From: Massilia atriviolacea
Lineage (GTDB): Bacteria; Pseudomonadota; Gammaproteobacteria; Burkholderiales; Burkholderiaceae_D
DNA length: 60,692 nt
Assembly: GCF_003953935.1 (NCBI RefSeq)
Contig: NZ_RXLQ01000026.1
Location: forward strand, 1 to 60,692
Reading direction: 5' to 3'
Shown: positions 45,481-53,193 of the stretch, in pieces
Numbering within the stretch: the stretch's first letter is position 1
Layout: each line of letters opens with the position of its first letter
The notes under the pieces: generated by a model
What the model saw: the letters and a program-made list of their open reading frames with translations, nothing else
Databases searched by the model: none
Told to the model about the DNA's origin: nothing
Made by a program: the position numbers and the translations under genes

Positions 45481-46448
45481 ACCTGTTCCCGTCCTTGCTG
45501 GCGCGCCTGTGCGCCACGGCCCTGCCGCTGACCCTGTGCGCCGCCTGCGGCGAGGCGCCGTCCGATGCCTTTCCCGGCTACGCCGAAGGCGAGTACGTGC
45601 GCCTGTCCGCGCCCCTGGCCGGCACCCTGACCGCGGTGCACCTGCAGCGCGGCGACCGGGTCGGGGCCGGCGCGCCGGCCTACGTGCTGGAACAGGCCAG
45701 CGAAACGGCGGCGCGCCAGGAAGCGCACAGCCGGGTCGGGCGCGCCGAGGCCCTGCTGGCCGATGTGCGCAAGGGGGCGCGCAGCGACGACATGGCGGCG
45801 CTGGCGGCCGCGCTGCGCGAAGCCGAAGCGGCGCAGGCGCTGTCGCAGGCCAACCTGGAGCGCGAACGCAAGCTGGCGCACGACAAATTCATCTCGCGCG
45901 CCCGGCTCGAGCAGTCGGCGGCGCTGCTGGCGGCCGACCGCGCCCGCGTGGAACAGGCGCGCGCGCGCCTGCGCAGCGCCGCCGCCAGCGCCCGCAGCGA
46001 CCAGGTGGCGGCGGCCGAAAAAGAAGTCGAGGCGGCGCGCGCGCAACTGGCGCAGGCCCAGTGGAAGGTCGACCAGAAAGCCCAGTCCACGCCGGTGGCC
46101 GGCATGGTCAGCGACGTGGCCTACCGCGCCGGCGAATGGGTGCCCGCCGGCGCGGCGATTGCCACCTTGCTGCCGCCGGCGAACGTCAAGGCGCGCTTCT
46201 TCATTCCCGAAACGGCGCTGGGCACGATCCGCGTGGGGCAGGGCGCCGTCATCGCCTGCGACGGCTGCGCCGCGCCGCTCAAGGGGCGCGTGACCTTCAT
46301 CGCGCCCGAGGCCGAGTACACCTCGCCCCTCATCTACAGCAAGGAAAACCGCGCCGCGCTGGTGTTCATGGTGGAAGCGGCACCCGAGCCGGGCCAGGCC
46401 GCGCTGCATCCCGGCCAGCCGCTGACGGTGCGCACGGAGCGCCCGTGA
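45477..46448 (+). CDS. HlyD-family membrane fusion protein (YbhG-like), lipidated
   Basis: A 323-residue periplasmic adaptor. Signal peptide ends in lipobox LCAAC (Cys24), unlike E. coli YbhG, so it is probably lipid-anchored. The split lipoyl domain (RLSAPLAGTLTAVHLQRGDRV and STPVAGMVSDVAYRAGEWV) flanks a long alpha-helical hairpin (about 75-205, Ala/Arg/Glu-rich). A beta-barrel end has RFFIPETALGTIRVGQ. AAGGAG lies ten bases before the ATG. Confidence 0.9.
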   Translation: MNLFPSLLARLCATALPLTLCAACGEAPSDAFPGYAEGEYVRLSAPLAGTLTAVHLQRGDRVGAGAPAYVLEQASETAARQEAHSRVGRAEALLADVRKGARSDDMAALAAALREAEAAQALSQANLERERKLAHDKFISRARLEQSAALLAADRARVEQARARLRSAAASARSDQVAAAEKEVEAARAQLAQAQWKVDQKAQSTPVAGMVSDVAYRAGEWVPAGAAIATLLPPANVKARFFIPETALGTIRVGQGAVIACDGCAAPLKGRVTFIAPEAEYTSPLIYSKENRAALVFMVEAAPEPGQAALHPGQPLTVRTERP

Positions 46449-47383
46449 GCGCGCCCGAGATCGTCATCGACGTGCGGGGATTGACCAAATCCTATGGCGG
46501 GCGCATGGTGGTCGACCATGTCGACATCCGCGTCGAGCGCGGCCGCATCTACGGCTTCCTGGGCCCGAACGGCAGCGGCAAGACCACCACCATCCGCATG
46601 CTGTGCGGCCTGCTCACGCCCGACGAAGGGCAGGGCCGCTGCCTCGGCTACGACATCCGCACCGAGGCGCGCCGGATCAAGAAGCAGGTCGGCTACATGA
46701 CGCAAAAATTCGGCCTGTACGACGACTTGAGCATCGAAGAAAACCTCGACTTCGTGGCCCGCGTGTACCAGGTCGCAGGGCGCCGCCAGCGCATCGCCGC
46801 TACCCTGGAACGCCTGGGCCTGAGCGCCCGCCGCGCGCAGCTGGCCGGCGCGCTCTCGGGCGGCTGGAAGCAGCGGCTGGCGCTGGCGGCCTGCCTGATC
46901 CACGACCCGCAACTGCTGCTGCTCGACGAACCGACGGCCGGCGTCGACCCGTCCGCGCGGCGCGCCTTCTGGGACCAGATCCACGAGCTGGCCGCGGCCG
47001 GCATGACCGTGCTGGTGTCGACCCATTACATGGACGAAGCGGAGCGCTGCCACCAGCTGGCCTATATCGCCTACGGCAAGCTGCTGGCGCGCGGCAGCGT
47101 GGCCGAGGTGGTGGCCGGCGCCGGCCTGCACACCTGGTCGCTCAGCGGGCCGGACCTGGCCGGCGCGGCCCGGCGCCTGCGCGGCGCGCCCGGCATCCGC
47201 ACGGTCGCCCCGTTCGGCATGACCCTGCATGCGAGCGCCGACTCGGCCGAGGCCTTTGCCCAAGCGCTGGCGCAGCCGGGCCTGGCGGCGCTCGCCGCCA
47301 CGCCGATCGAGACCAGCCTGGAAGACGTCTTCATCGCGCTGATGCAGGACGCGCAGGATAACTTCGGCGGGGCGGCGCCATGA
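46445..47383 (+). CDS. ABC transporter ATP-binding protein (YbhF-like, single domain)
   Basis: A 312-residue ATPase from a GTG start overlapping the adaptor stop. Walker A GPNGSGKTTT, Q-loop YMTQKFGLY, signature LSGGWKQRLALA, Walker B LLLLDEPTAGVDP and H-loop VSTHYMDEA are intact. A DUF4162-type C-terminal part follows. E. coli YbhF has two such domains; here there is one, so the active ATPase is expected to be a homodimer. Confidence 0.94.
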   Translation: MSAPEIVIDVRGLTKSYGGRMVVDHVDIRVERGRIYGFLGPNGSGKTTTIRMLCGLLTPDEGQGRCLGYDIRTEARRIKKQVGYMTQKFGLYDDLSIEENLDFVARVYQVAGRRQRIAATLERLGLSARRAQLAGALSGGWKQRLALAACLIHDPQLLLLDEPTAGVDPSARRAFWDQIHELAAAGMTVLVSTHYMDEAERCHQLAYIAYGKLLARGSVAEVVAGAGLHTWSLSGPDLAGAARRLRGAPGIRTVAPFGMTLHASADSAEAFAQALAQPGLAALAATPIETSLEDVFIALMQDAQDNFGGAAP

Positions 47384-48504
47384 ACTGGCGGCGCATGCTG
47401 GCGGTGCTGCTCAAGGAGCTGCGCCAGGTCGGGCGCGACCGGCTCACCTTCGGCATGATGGTCGGCATTCCGATCATGCAGCTGGTGCTGTTCGGCTTTG
47501 CCATCAACAGCGACGTGCGCCACCTGCCGCTGGCGGTGGCCGACCTCGACCGCAGCGTGTTTTCGCGGCGCCTGGTGGCGGCGCTGGAAACCTCGCAGTA
47601 CTTCCGCACCGTGCGCCATGTGCGCGCTGCGGCCGAGGGCGACGCCCTGCTGGCGCGCGGCGAGGTGCAGTTCGTGCTGGTGGTGCCGGGCGATTTTTCG
47701 ACCCGGCTGGTGCGCGGCGAACGGCCGGCGATCCTGCTGGCGGCCGACGCCACCGATCCGGCGGCCACCGGCAACGCGCTCGCTTCGGTCGACGCGATCG
47801 CGGCGCGCGCCATCGGCTCGGAGCTGCGCGGGCCGCTGGCGCGCCTGCGGCCGGGCGCAGCGCCGTACGAGATCCGCAGCCAGCGCCGCTACAACCCGGA
47901 AGGGCTGACCCGCTACAACATCGTGCCGGGCTTGATGGGGGTGATCCTGACCATGACCATGGTGATGATGACGGCGCTGGCCATGACGCGCGAGCGCGAA
48001 CGCGGCACCATGGAAAACCTGCTGGCCACGCCGGTCTCGCCGCTCGAAGTCATGATCGGCAAGATCGTGCCGTACATCCTGGTCGGCTACATCCAGGTGG
48101 GCGTGATCCTGCTCGCTTCGTCGCTGGTGTTCGACGTGCCGATGGTGGGCAGCCTGGCGCTGCTGTCCTGCGCGCTGGTGCTGTTCATCGCCGCCAACCT
48201 GGCGATCGGCTTCACGTTTTCGACCATCGCGCGCAACCAGATGCAGGCCATGCAGCTGACCTTCTTTTTCTTCCTGCCGTCGATGCTGCTGACCGGCTTC
48301 ATGTTCCCGTTCCGGGGCATGCCGGGATGGGCCCAGGCGATCGGCGAAGTGCTGCCGCTGACGCACTTCTTGCGCATCACGCGCGGGATCATGTTGAAGG
48401 GGAACGGGCTGGCCGAGGTGCTGCCGCACGCCTGGCCGATCGCGCTGGCGATGGCCGTGGCCGGCGCCGTCGCCATGCTGCGCTACCGGCAGACGCTCGA
48501 TTAG
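47380..48504 (+). CDS. ABC-2 type permease (YbhS/YbhR-like)
   Basis: A 374-residue membrane protein: one N-terminal helix (about 25-45), a large periplasmic domain, and five C-terminal helices (about 180-370). ABC-2 motifs are TRERERGTMENLLATPVSPLEVMIGKI in outline and LPLTHFLRITRGIMLKG. E. coli has two permease genes at this place; here only one follows, suggesting a homodimeric channel. The four-base overlap with the ATPase gene supports one complex. Substrate is unknown; the family exports drugs or cations. Confidence 0.92.
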   Translation: MNWRRMLAVLLKELRQVGRDRLTFGMMVGIPIMQLVLFGFAINSDVRHLPLAVADLDRSVFSRRLVAALETSQYFRTVRHVRAAAEGDALLARGEVQFVLVVPGDFSTRLVRGERPAILLAADATDPAATGNALASVDAIAARAIGSELRGPLARLRPGAAPYEIRSQRRYNPEGLTRYNIVPGLMGVILTMTMVMMTALAMTRERERGTMENLLATPVSPLEVMIGKIVPYILVGYIQVGVILLASSLVFDVPMVGSLALLSCALVLFIAANLAIGFTFSTIARNQMQAMQLTFFFFLPSMLLTGFMFPFRGMPGWAQAIGEVLPLTHFLRITRGIMLKGNGLAEVLPHAWPIALAMAVAGAVAMLRYRQTLD

Positions 48505-48525
48505 AGCGGCCGCCGGTTCGGCGAC

Positions 48526-50187
48526 TCAGCCGGCGTCCGGGCGCGCCTTGCGGCGGCGCCGCACCAGCGCGCCGATACCGAGCACGCCGGCGAAGGCGAT
48601 GCCGGCCACCGGCAGCGGCACGGGGCTCGACGCCTTGGGCGGCGGCGTATTGGCGTCGCGCAGCGCTTCGGGGAAGGGGCGCGCTCCGACCGGGACGATC
48701 TTCCAGTCGGCCTGGTTGGGCGGCGTGCGCTTCATGTATTCGTTGAACGAAAACACCGGATTCGATCCCATCACGCGGCTCGACGGAATCTGCGGAATGC
48801 GCACCAGCAGCAGCGCTTCGATATCGCCCTGCAGCTGCTTTTCGTAGGCGGTCAGCTTGCGCGTCTTGCCCTTGGTCGCGCCCACCAGCTGCAGCAGGTC
48901 GTTGCCGGCCGCCTCGAATGCCACCGCCGGATACAGGCGCACCTGTTCTTCGGTCAGGTAGTCGTAGATCTTGCGGCCGCTGGCCAGGCTCATGTCCTTG
49001 GCCGACAGGTAGGCGTAGGCGCCGAGCGCCTTGAGATTGCTGGTCGGGCCGCGCTGCGGGATGTTCCAGCCTAGGCCCTTGAACACGTCCAAGCTGATGC
49101 CGGCGCAGTTGGCCTTGGCGTGCTGGTAGGTGAAGTCGTGGCGGTAAAAATGATTGAACACGCGCTGCACGCCGCCCTGGTAGGCCGCCGCCGTGCGCGG
49201 GTTGCTCAGCACCGCCACCAGCATGTACGAGGGCCGGTAATACTGCTGGCCGCTGTTGAGGTCCATCAGGTAGTTATCCATCGGGACCGGCGCGGCGATG
49301 ATGCCTTTTTCGCTGACCGAATCGAGGTTGTAGAAGTTATTGACGATCCAGTCCGACCATTCGCCCTCGCGCCCGAGGTGGCCGGTGGCGACCGCGAAGT
49401 GGCCGCCGTAGGCTTCGTCGTCGTCGCCCTGGGCGCCGTTGAGCATCACGCCGATGACCGGCTTTTCCTGCCACTGGCGGGCCTGGCCCGGTTTGCGCTC
49501 CCACAGCAGGCGGGTCGAGAACGGGCTCGATGCGCCGCCGCCTTCCGCGCGCACATACGTGGCGAAGCTCTCGTCCTTGGCGAGCGGCTGGGCGCGCATC
49601 GTGCCCGGGTCGATCGCGAAGTCCTTGGGCCAGACGGTGCGCGCCACGAACGCCGGCTTGCCGTCGGCGTCGCTGTAGGCGCCGCGCATGCGCACCTCGC
49701 GCTGGGCGAAGAAGGCGGTGGTCTTGGCGTCCCAGTACGACAGGTTGCTGGCGATCTTGGGCGTCAGCGCCAGGCTGGTCAGCGCGTCGTCGCTACTGCG
49801 CACATGGGCGCCGTCCGGCAGGATGCGGACGTCGTCGAAAATCTGCGGAGCGCCCAGCCACACCAGGCCCGGGAGCGCCAGCTGGTCGCGGGTTCCTTCC
49901 GGCGCCCACTCCCTGGTGCCGCGCACGATGTCGCCGCCACGCTTGAAGCTCGATACCGGCTGCGACGGCAGCGGCACGGCCAGCACCTCGTTCTGAAAAT
50001 ACCACAAGCCCTGCTTGACCGTGACGCAGTCCGGGCAGTTGCCATTGCTGAGCCGAAACTGCATGGCCGGCAGCAGGCCGAGTCGTTCCGCGGCGAGGGC
50101 GCTTTTCAGCCCGGCCGGTTCGGCAGCCTGTGCGCCAGCCGACATCAGCAGCACTCCGGCGCCGAGTAAACAACGGGTTTTCGACAT
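48526..50187 (-). CDS. Large secreted protein with VPLP-type C-terminal anchor, function unknown
   Basis: A 553-residue exported protein: signal peptide (cut near AQA-AEP), a long soluble domain, a Pro-rich linker and a C-terminal helix that begins PVPLPVAGIAFAG and ends RRRRK. This resembles the VPLP variant of PEP-CTERM sorting signals, though a plain anchor is possible. The soluble part contains an NCPDC pair near the N-terminus, GGHFAVATGH, and AKANCAGISLDVFKGLGW. The last two look like His and Cys elements of a papain-like or DUF4105-type cysteine hydrolase. I do not recognise the family with certainty. No exosortase gene is in the window. Confidence 0.7.
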   Translation of the reverse strand: MSKTRCLLGAGVLLMSAGAQAAEPAGLKSALAAERLGLLPAMQFRLSNGNCPDCVTVKQGLWYFQNEVLAVPLPSQPVSSFKRGGDIVRGTREWAPEGTRDQLALPGLVWLGAPQIFDDVRILPDGAHVRSSDDALTSLALTPKIASNLSYWDAKTTAFFAQREVRMRGAYSDADGKPAFVARTVWPKDFAIDPGTMRAQPLAKDESFATYVRAEGGGASSPFSTRLLWERKPGQARQWQEKPVIGVMLNGAQGDDDEAYGGHFAVATGHLGREGEWSDWIVNNFYNLDSVSEKGIIAAPVPMDNYLMDLNSGQQYYRPSYMLVAVLSNPRTAAAYQGGVQRVFNHFYRHDFTYQHAKANCAGISLDVFKGLGWNIPQRGPTSNLKALGAYAYLSAKDMSLASGRKIYDYLTEEQVRLYPAVAFEAAGNDLLQLVGATKGKTRKLTAYEKQLQGDIEALLLVRIPQIPSSRVMGSNPVFSFNEYMKRTPPNQADWKIVPVGARPFPEALRDANTPPPKASSPVPLPVAGIAFAGVLGIGALVRRRRKARPDAG

Positions 50188-50387
50188 ACTTTGTCCTTGA
50201 GCGTGAATGAGTAAAAGCGCAAGCTTGCAAATCTACACGTGTTGCGTGACATCATCATGATTTAACCTGCTTTCGGGCAAGAAAAAGGAAGGAAAAGACA
50301 CATTCTTTGCCATTTTGTTGTGATAGGGGAAACAAGTAGTCCCCTTGTATTTCATTGTCGCCAACACAAGCATGGGCGTGCGCCGGT

Positions 50388-50735
50388 TTAATCGAGCGTC
50401 CATAGATGTTGCATTTTTATAATTCCCGGCACCGGCTTGCCGCCGAGGCGGGCAGGGCGGAAGCGGCATCTCGACAGGGCCCGGATGGTCGCATCGTCCC
50501 AGAGCCGGCCGGCGCTTTGCTCCACGCGCGCGCCGGCGACGCGGCCATCGGGCGCGATCAGCAGGGCGACCCTGACCGGATAGGGTTCGTCGAGGTAAGC
50601 GCGCGGCTTGGGCCATTGCGGCGTCGGGCAGGAGCCGGCGACGACGCAAGCGGGGCTGCTGGCCGGCGAGGTCGCTTGTGCGTGCGCTGGCTGTGCGAGC
50701 GACACCAGACACGCGAGGGACAGAAAATGGCGCAT
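50388..50735 (-). CDS. Stand-alone TonB C-terminal-domain protein
   Basis: A 115-residue protein with cleavable signal peptide (ends AHA-QAT). A short linker with two cysteines (CVVAGSC) is followed by the TonB C-terminal fold (YPVRVALLIAPDGRVAGARVEQSAG with DDATIRALSRCRFRPA). It has no N-terminal membrane anchor or proline spacer, so it cannot act as a normal energy transducer alone. The gap to the next gene (50188-50387) is AT-rich and holds no gene. Confidence 0.78.
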   Translation of the reverse strand: MRHFLSLACLVSLAQPAHAQATSPASSPACVVAGSCPTPQWPKPRAYLDEPYPVRVALLIAPDGRVAGARVEQSAGRLWDDATIRALSRCRFRPARLGGKPVPGIIKMQHLWTLD

Positions 50736-50924
50736 GAATCAGGCTGTGTTCGCCAGGGATGCACTGGCAAGGACGCCAATGTACACCATTGCACGCCCGC
50801 AGCCCCGATCAGCGATCCGGAACTTCCGGCGCGGCCAGGAACAGCGCTTGAAATGGGTGGCATGGCGCCCTGGGACGGAAACTGAGATAGACTTGCCGGA
50901 TCCTTTCACTACCATGTCAACACG

Positions 50925-51776
50925 ATGGCAATCTTGTCCGAACTGATCCTGTACCCGATCAAATCCTGCGCCGGCATCTCCGTGCGCGAAGCCACGCTGA
51001 CCCGCTCCGGCCTGTCGGTGGACGCGGTGTACGACCGCGAATGGATGCTGATCGACGAGCACGGGCAGTTCCTCACGCAGCGCGAGCATCCGCGCATGGC
51101 GCTGATCGTGCCGCGCCTGCTGTCCGACACGCTGGAGCTGCGCGCGCCGGGCATGCTGCGCCTCGAGATTCCGCTCGGCCTGCCCGATCCCGACCACGAA
51201 GTCACGCGCGAAGTGACGGTCTGGGAAGACACCGTGCTGGCCTACGATTGCGACGAGACCACCGCCACCTGGTTTTCCAAGGCCATCGGCGTGGCGTGCC
51301 GGCTGGTGCGCTTCCACGCCACCGCCACCCGCGTGTCGAGCACCAAGTGGACCGGCGGGCTGGCCGAGCCGACCCTGTTTTCGGACGGCTATCCGATCCT
51401 GATGGTCGGCCAGGCCTCGCTCGACGACCTGAATGAAAAAATGCGGGCGGCAGGGCGCGAGGCGCTGCCCATGAACCGCTTCCGCCCGAATATCGTCATC
51501 GAAGGCATCGACGCCTTCGAAGAAGACTACGCCGAGCATTTTGCGCTCGGGGCGGCGCGCCTGAAACCGGTCAAGCCCTGCTCGCGCTGCCCGATTCCGG
51601 CGGTCGACCAGGCCACCGGCGAGCCGGGACCCGATCCGCTCGACATCCTGCGCACTTACCGCAGCAAGGCGGTCATGGACGACAAGATCTGTTTTGGTAT
51701 GAATGCAATTGTGACCGATGGTGACGGCGAGCGCCTGCACGTCGGCCAGCCTGTGACGATGACGCTGGCATTCTGA
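50925..51776 (+). CDS. MOSC domain-containing protein
   Basis: A 283-residue protein of the MOSC/YcbX type. The N-terminal MOSC_N beta-barrel begins LSELILYPIKSCAGISV and contains YDREWMLIDEHGQFLTQRE. The MOSC domain has the conserved cysteine in KPCSRCPIPAVDQ and NRFRPNIVIEGIDAFEED. Related proteins bind molybdenum cofactor and reduce N-hydroxylated compounds. There is no 2Fe-2S ferredoxin domain at the C-terminus, so it needs an outside electron donor. Alone on the plus strand. Confidence 0.92.
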   Translation: MAILSELILYPIKSCAGISVREATLTRSGLSVDAVYDREWMLIDEHGQFLTQREHPRMALIVPRLLSDTLELRAPGMLRLEIPLGLPDPDHEVTREVTVWEDTVLAYDCDETTATWFSKAIGVACRLVRFHATATRVSSTKWTGGLAEPTLFSDGYPILMVGQASLDDLNEKMRAAGREALPMNRFRPNIVIEGIDAFEEDYAEHFALGAARLKPVKPCSRCPIPAVDQATGEPGPDPLDILRTYRSKAVMDDKICFGMNAIVTDGDGERLHVGQPVTMTLAF

Positions 51777-51888
51777 GGCCGTAGCGGCCGCGTAAATACG
51801 ACAGGGCGTATTTTTTTCGTTTTCGGGGCCGGGCGGAGGGTGTAAGGTGGCACAATTGTCGAGGTCGACAGAAAAAGGTGGGAACCGT

Positions 51889-53019
51889 ATGCATGACCCC
51901 GACGCCCCGGCGCGCGATGTGGAAGCCGAAAACGAGTCCTTGCGCGCGCGCCTGGACTACCTGGTGGAGCAGGCCGAGCGCAATCACGAGATCATGTGCC
52001 GGCACCAGGCGTTCGACCTCGAAATCGTCGGCTCGGACAGCTTCCAGGCGCTGATCGGCACCATCTTCCGCAGCCTGCCGGCGATTGCCGGCCTCGATAT
52101 CGTGACCCTCAGCCTGGTCGACGAAGATGCCGACATCCGCACCGTGATGGACAAGCTGGGCGTGGACTTCAACGACTTTCCGCACATGATTTTCGTGGAC
52201 GCGGTGGCGGCGCTCGGCTTCGTGCCCTCGCGCAGCGAGGTGTTCACCGGGCCGCCCAAGCCGATGCTGGGGCCTTACCACCCGGCCGTGCACCAGCCGA
52301 TGTTCCCCAATCAGCCGCCCGGCCTGCAAAGCATCGCGCTGGTGCCGCTGCTGCGCAACAAGCGCCTGATCGGCAGCCTGAACCTGGGCAGCCTGGACGC
52401 CACCCGCTTCACGCCGGCCATGGCCACCGACTTCATCGAGCATATGGCGTCGATCATCGCGATCTGCCTGGAGAACGTGATCAGCAACGAGATGCTCAAG
52501 TATATCGGGCTGACCGATTCGCTGACCGGGGTATACAACCGGCGCTACATCGACCGCCGCCTGCTGGAAGAAATCGGCCGTGCGCGGCGCCAGGCCTACC
52601 GTATTTCGTGCCTGTACATCGACATCGACCATTTCAAGCAGGTCAACGACAGCCTGGGGCACCAGGGCGGCGACGAAGTGCTGCGCGAGGTGGCCGCGCG
52701 CATCAAGGCGGAGCTGCGCATTTCGGATGCGCTGGGGCGCTTCGGCGGCGAGGAATTCGTGGTGCTGCTGATCGATGCGGACCTCGACAGCGCGACCCAG
52801 GTGGCGCAGCGCATCCTGCACGGCATCGCGGATACGCCGTTCCTCCTGTCGGGCGGGGAGCGCCTGGCCGTGTCGGTGTCGATCGGGGTGGCCACCCTGG
52901 ACGATTTCGAACGCGACCACGCGATCGAAGGCGTGGCGCAGGCGCTGGTGGCGCATGCGGATACGGCGCTGTACAAGGCCAAGGAGAGCGGGCGCAACCG
53001 GGTGGTGTCGTTCACGTAA
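51889..53019 (+). CDS. DUF484-GGDEF diguanylate cyclase
   Basis: A 376-residue cytoplasmic enzyme making cyclic di-GMP. A coiled-coil start (ENESLRARLDYLVEQAERN) leads to a DUF484/GAF-like sensory domain (about 40-205), which has LGPYHPAVHQPMFP and IGSLNLGSLDATRFTPAMATDF. The GGDEF domain has the active loop GGEEF at 286-290 and a complete inhibitory site RISD at 277-280. The ATG at 51889 has a GGTGGGA site; a GTG at 51847 lacks one. Product inhibition is expected. Confidence 0.92.
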   Translation: MHDPDAPARDVEAENESLRARLDYLVEQAERNHEIMCRHQAFDLEIVGSDSFQALIGTIFRSLPAIAGLDIVTLSLVDEDADIRTVMDKLGVDFNDFPHMIFVDAVAALGFVPSRSEVFTGPPKPMLGPYHPAVHQPMFPNQPPGLQSIALVPLLRNKRLIGSLNLGSLDATRFTPAMATDFIEHMASIIAICLENVISNEMLKYIGLTDSLTGVYNRRYIDRRLLEEIGRARRQAYRISCLYIDIDHFKQVNDSLGHQGGDEVLREVAARIKAELRISDALGRFGGEEFVVLLIDADLDSATQVAQRILHGIADTPFLLSGGERLAVSVSIGVATLDDFERDHAIEGVAQALVAHADTALYKAKESGRNRVVSFT

Positions 53020-53065
53020 CCGTCGTTGCGGGGACTGCCGCGTCGTTGGCGCCGTTAGTGCGTCG

Positions 53066-53083
53066 TCCCCGCCTGCGCGGGGA
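53066..53083. repeat. REP-like hairpin
   Basis: TCCCCGC and GCGGGGA separated by four bases, preceded by CGTCG. This matches the common GC-rich REP-type palindrome of many proteobacteria. It leads directly into the 17-bp array. Confidence 0.7.
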
Positions 53084-53168
53084 AGACGGGCTAGCGGGGA
53101 AGACGGGCTAGCGGGGAAGACGGGCTAGCGGGGAAGACGGGCTAGCGGGGAAGACGAGCCAGCGTAGC
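53083..53168. repeat. 17-bp tandem array
   Basis: AAGACGGGCTAGCGGGG is repeated four times without change (53083, 53100, 53117, 53134), followed by a degraded fifth copy at 53151. It lies between the convergent diguanylate cyclase and antiporter genes. Confidence 0.95.
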
Positions 53169-53193
53169 CTCCGGGCTAGCAGGAGTGGACCTG

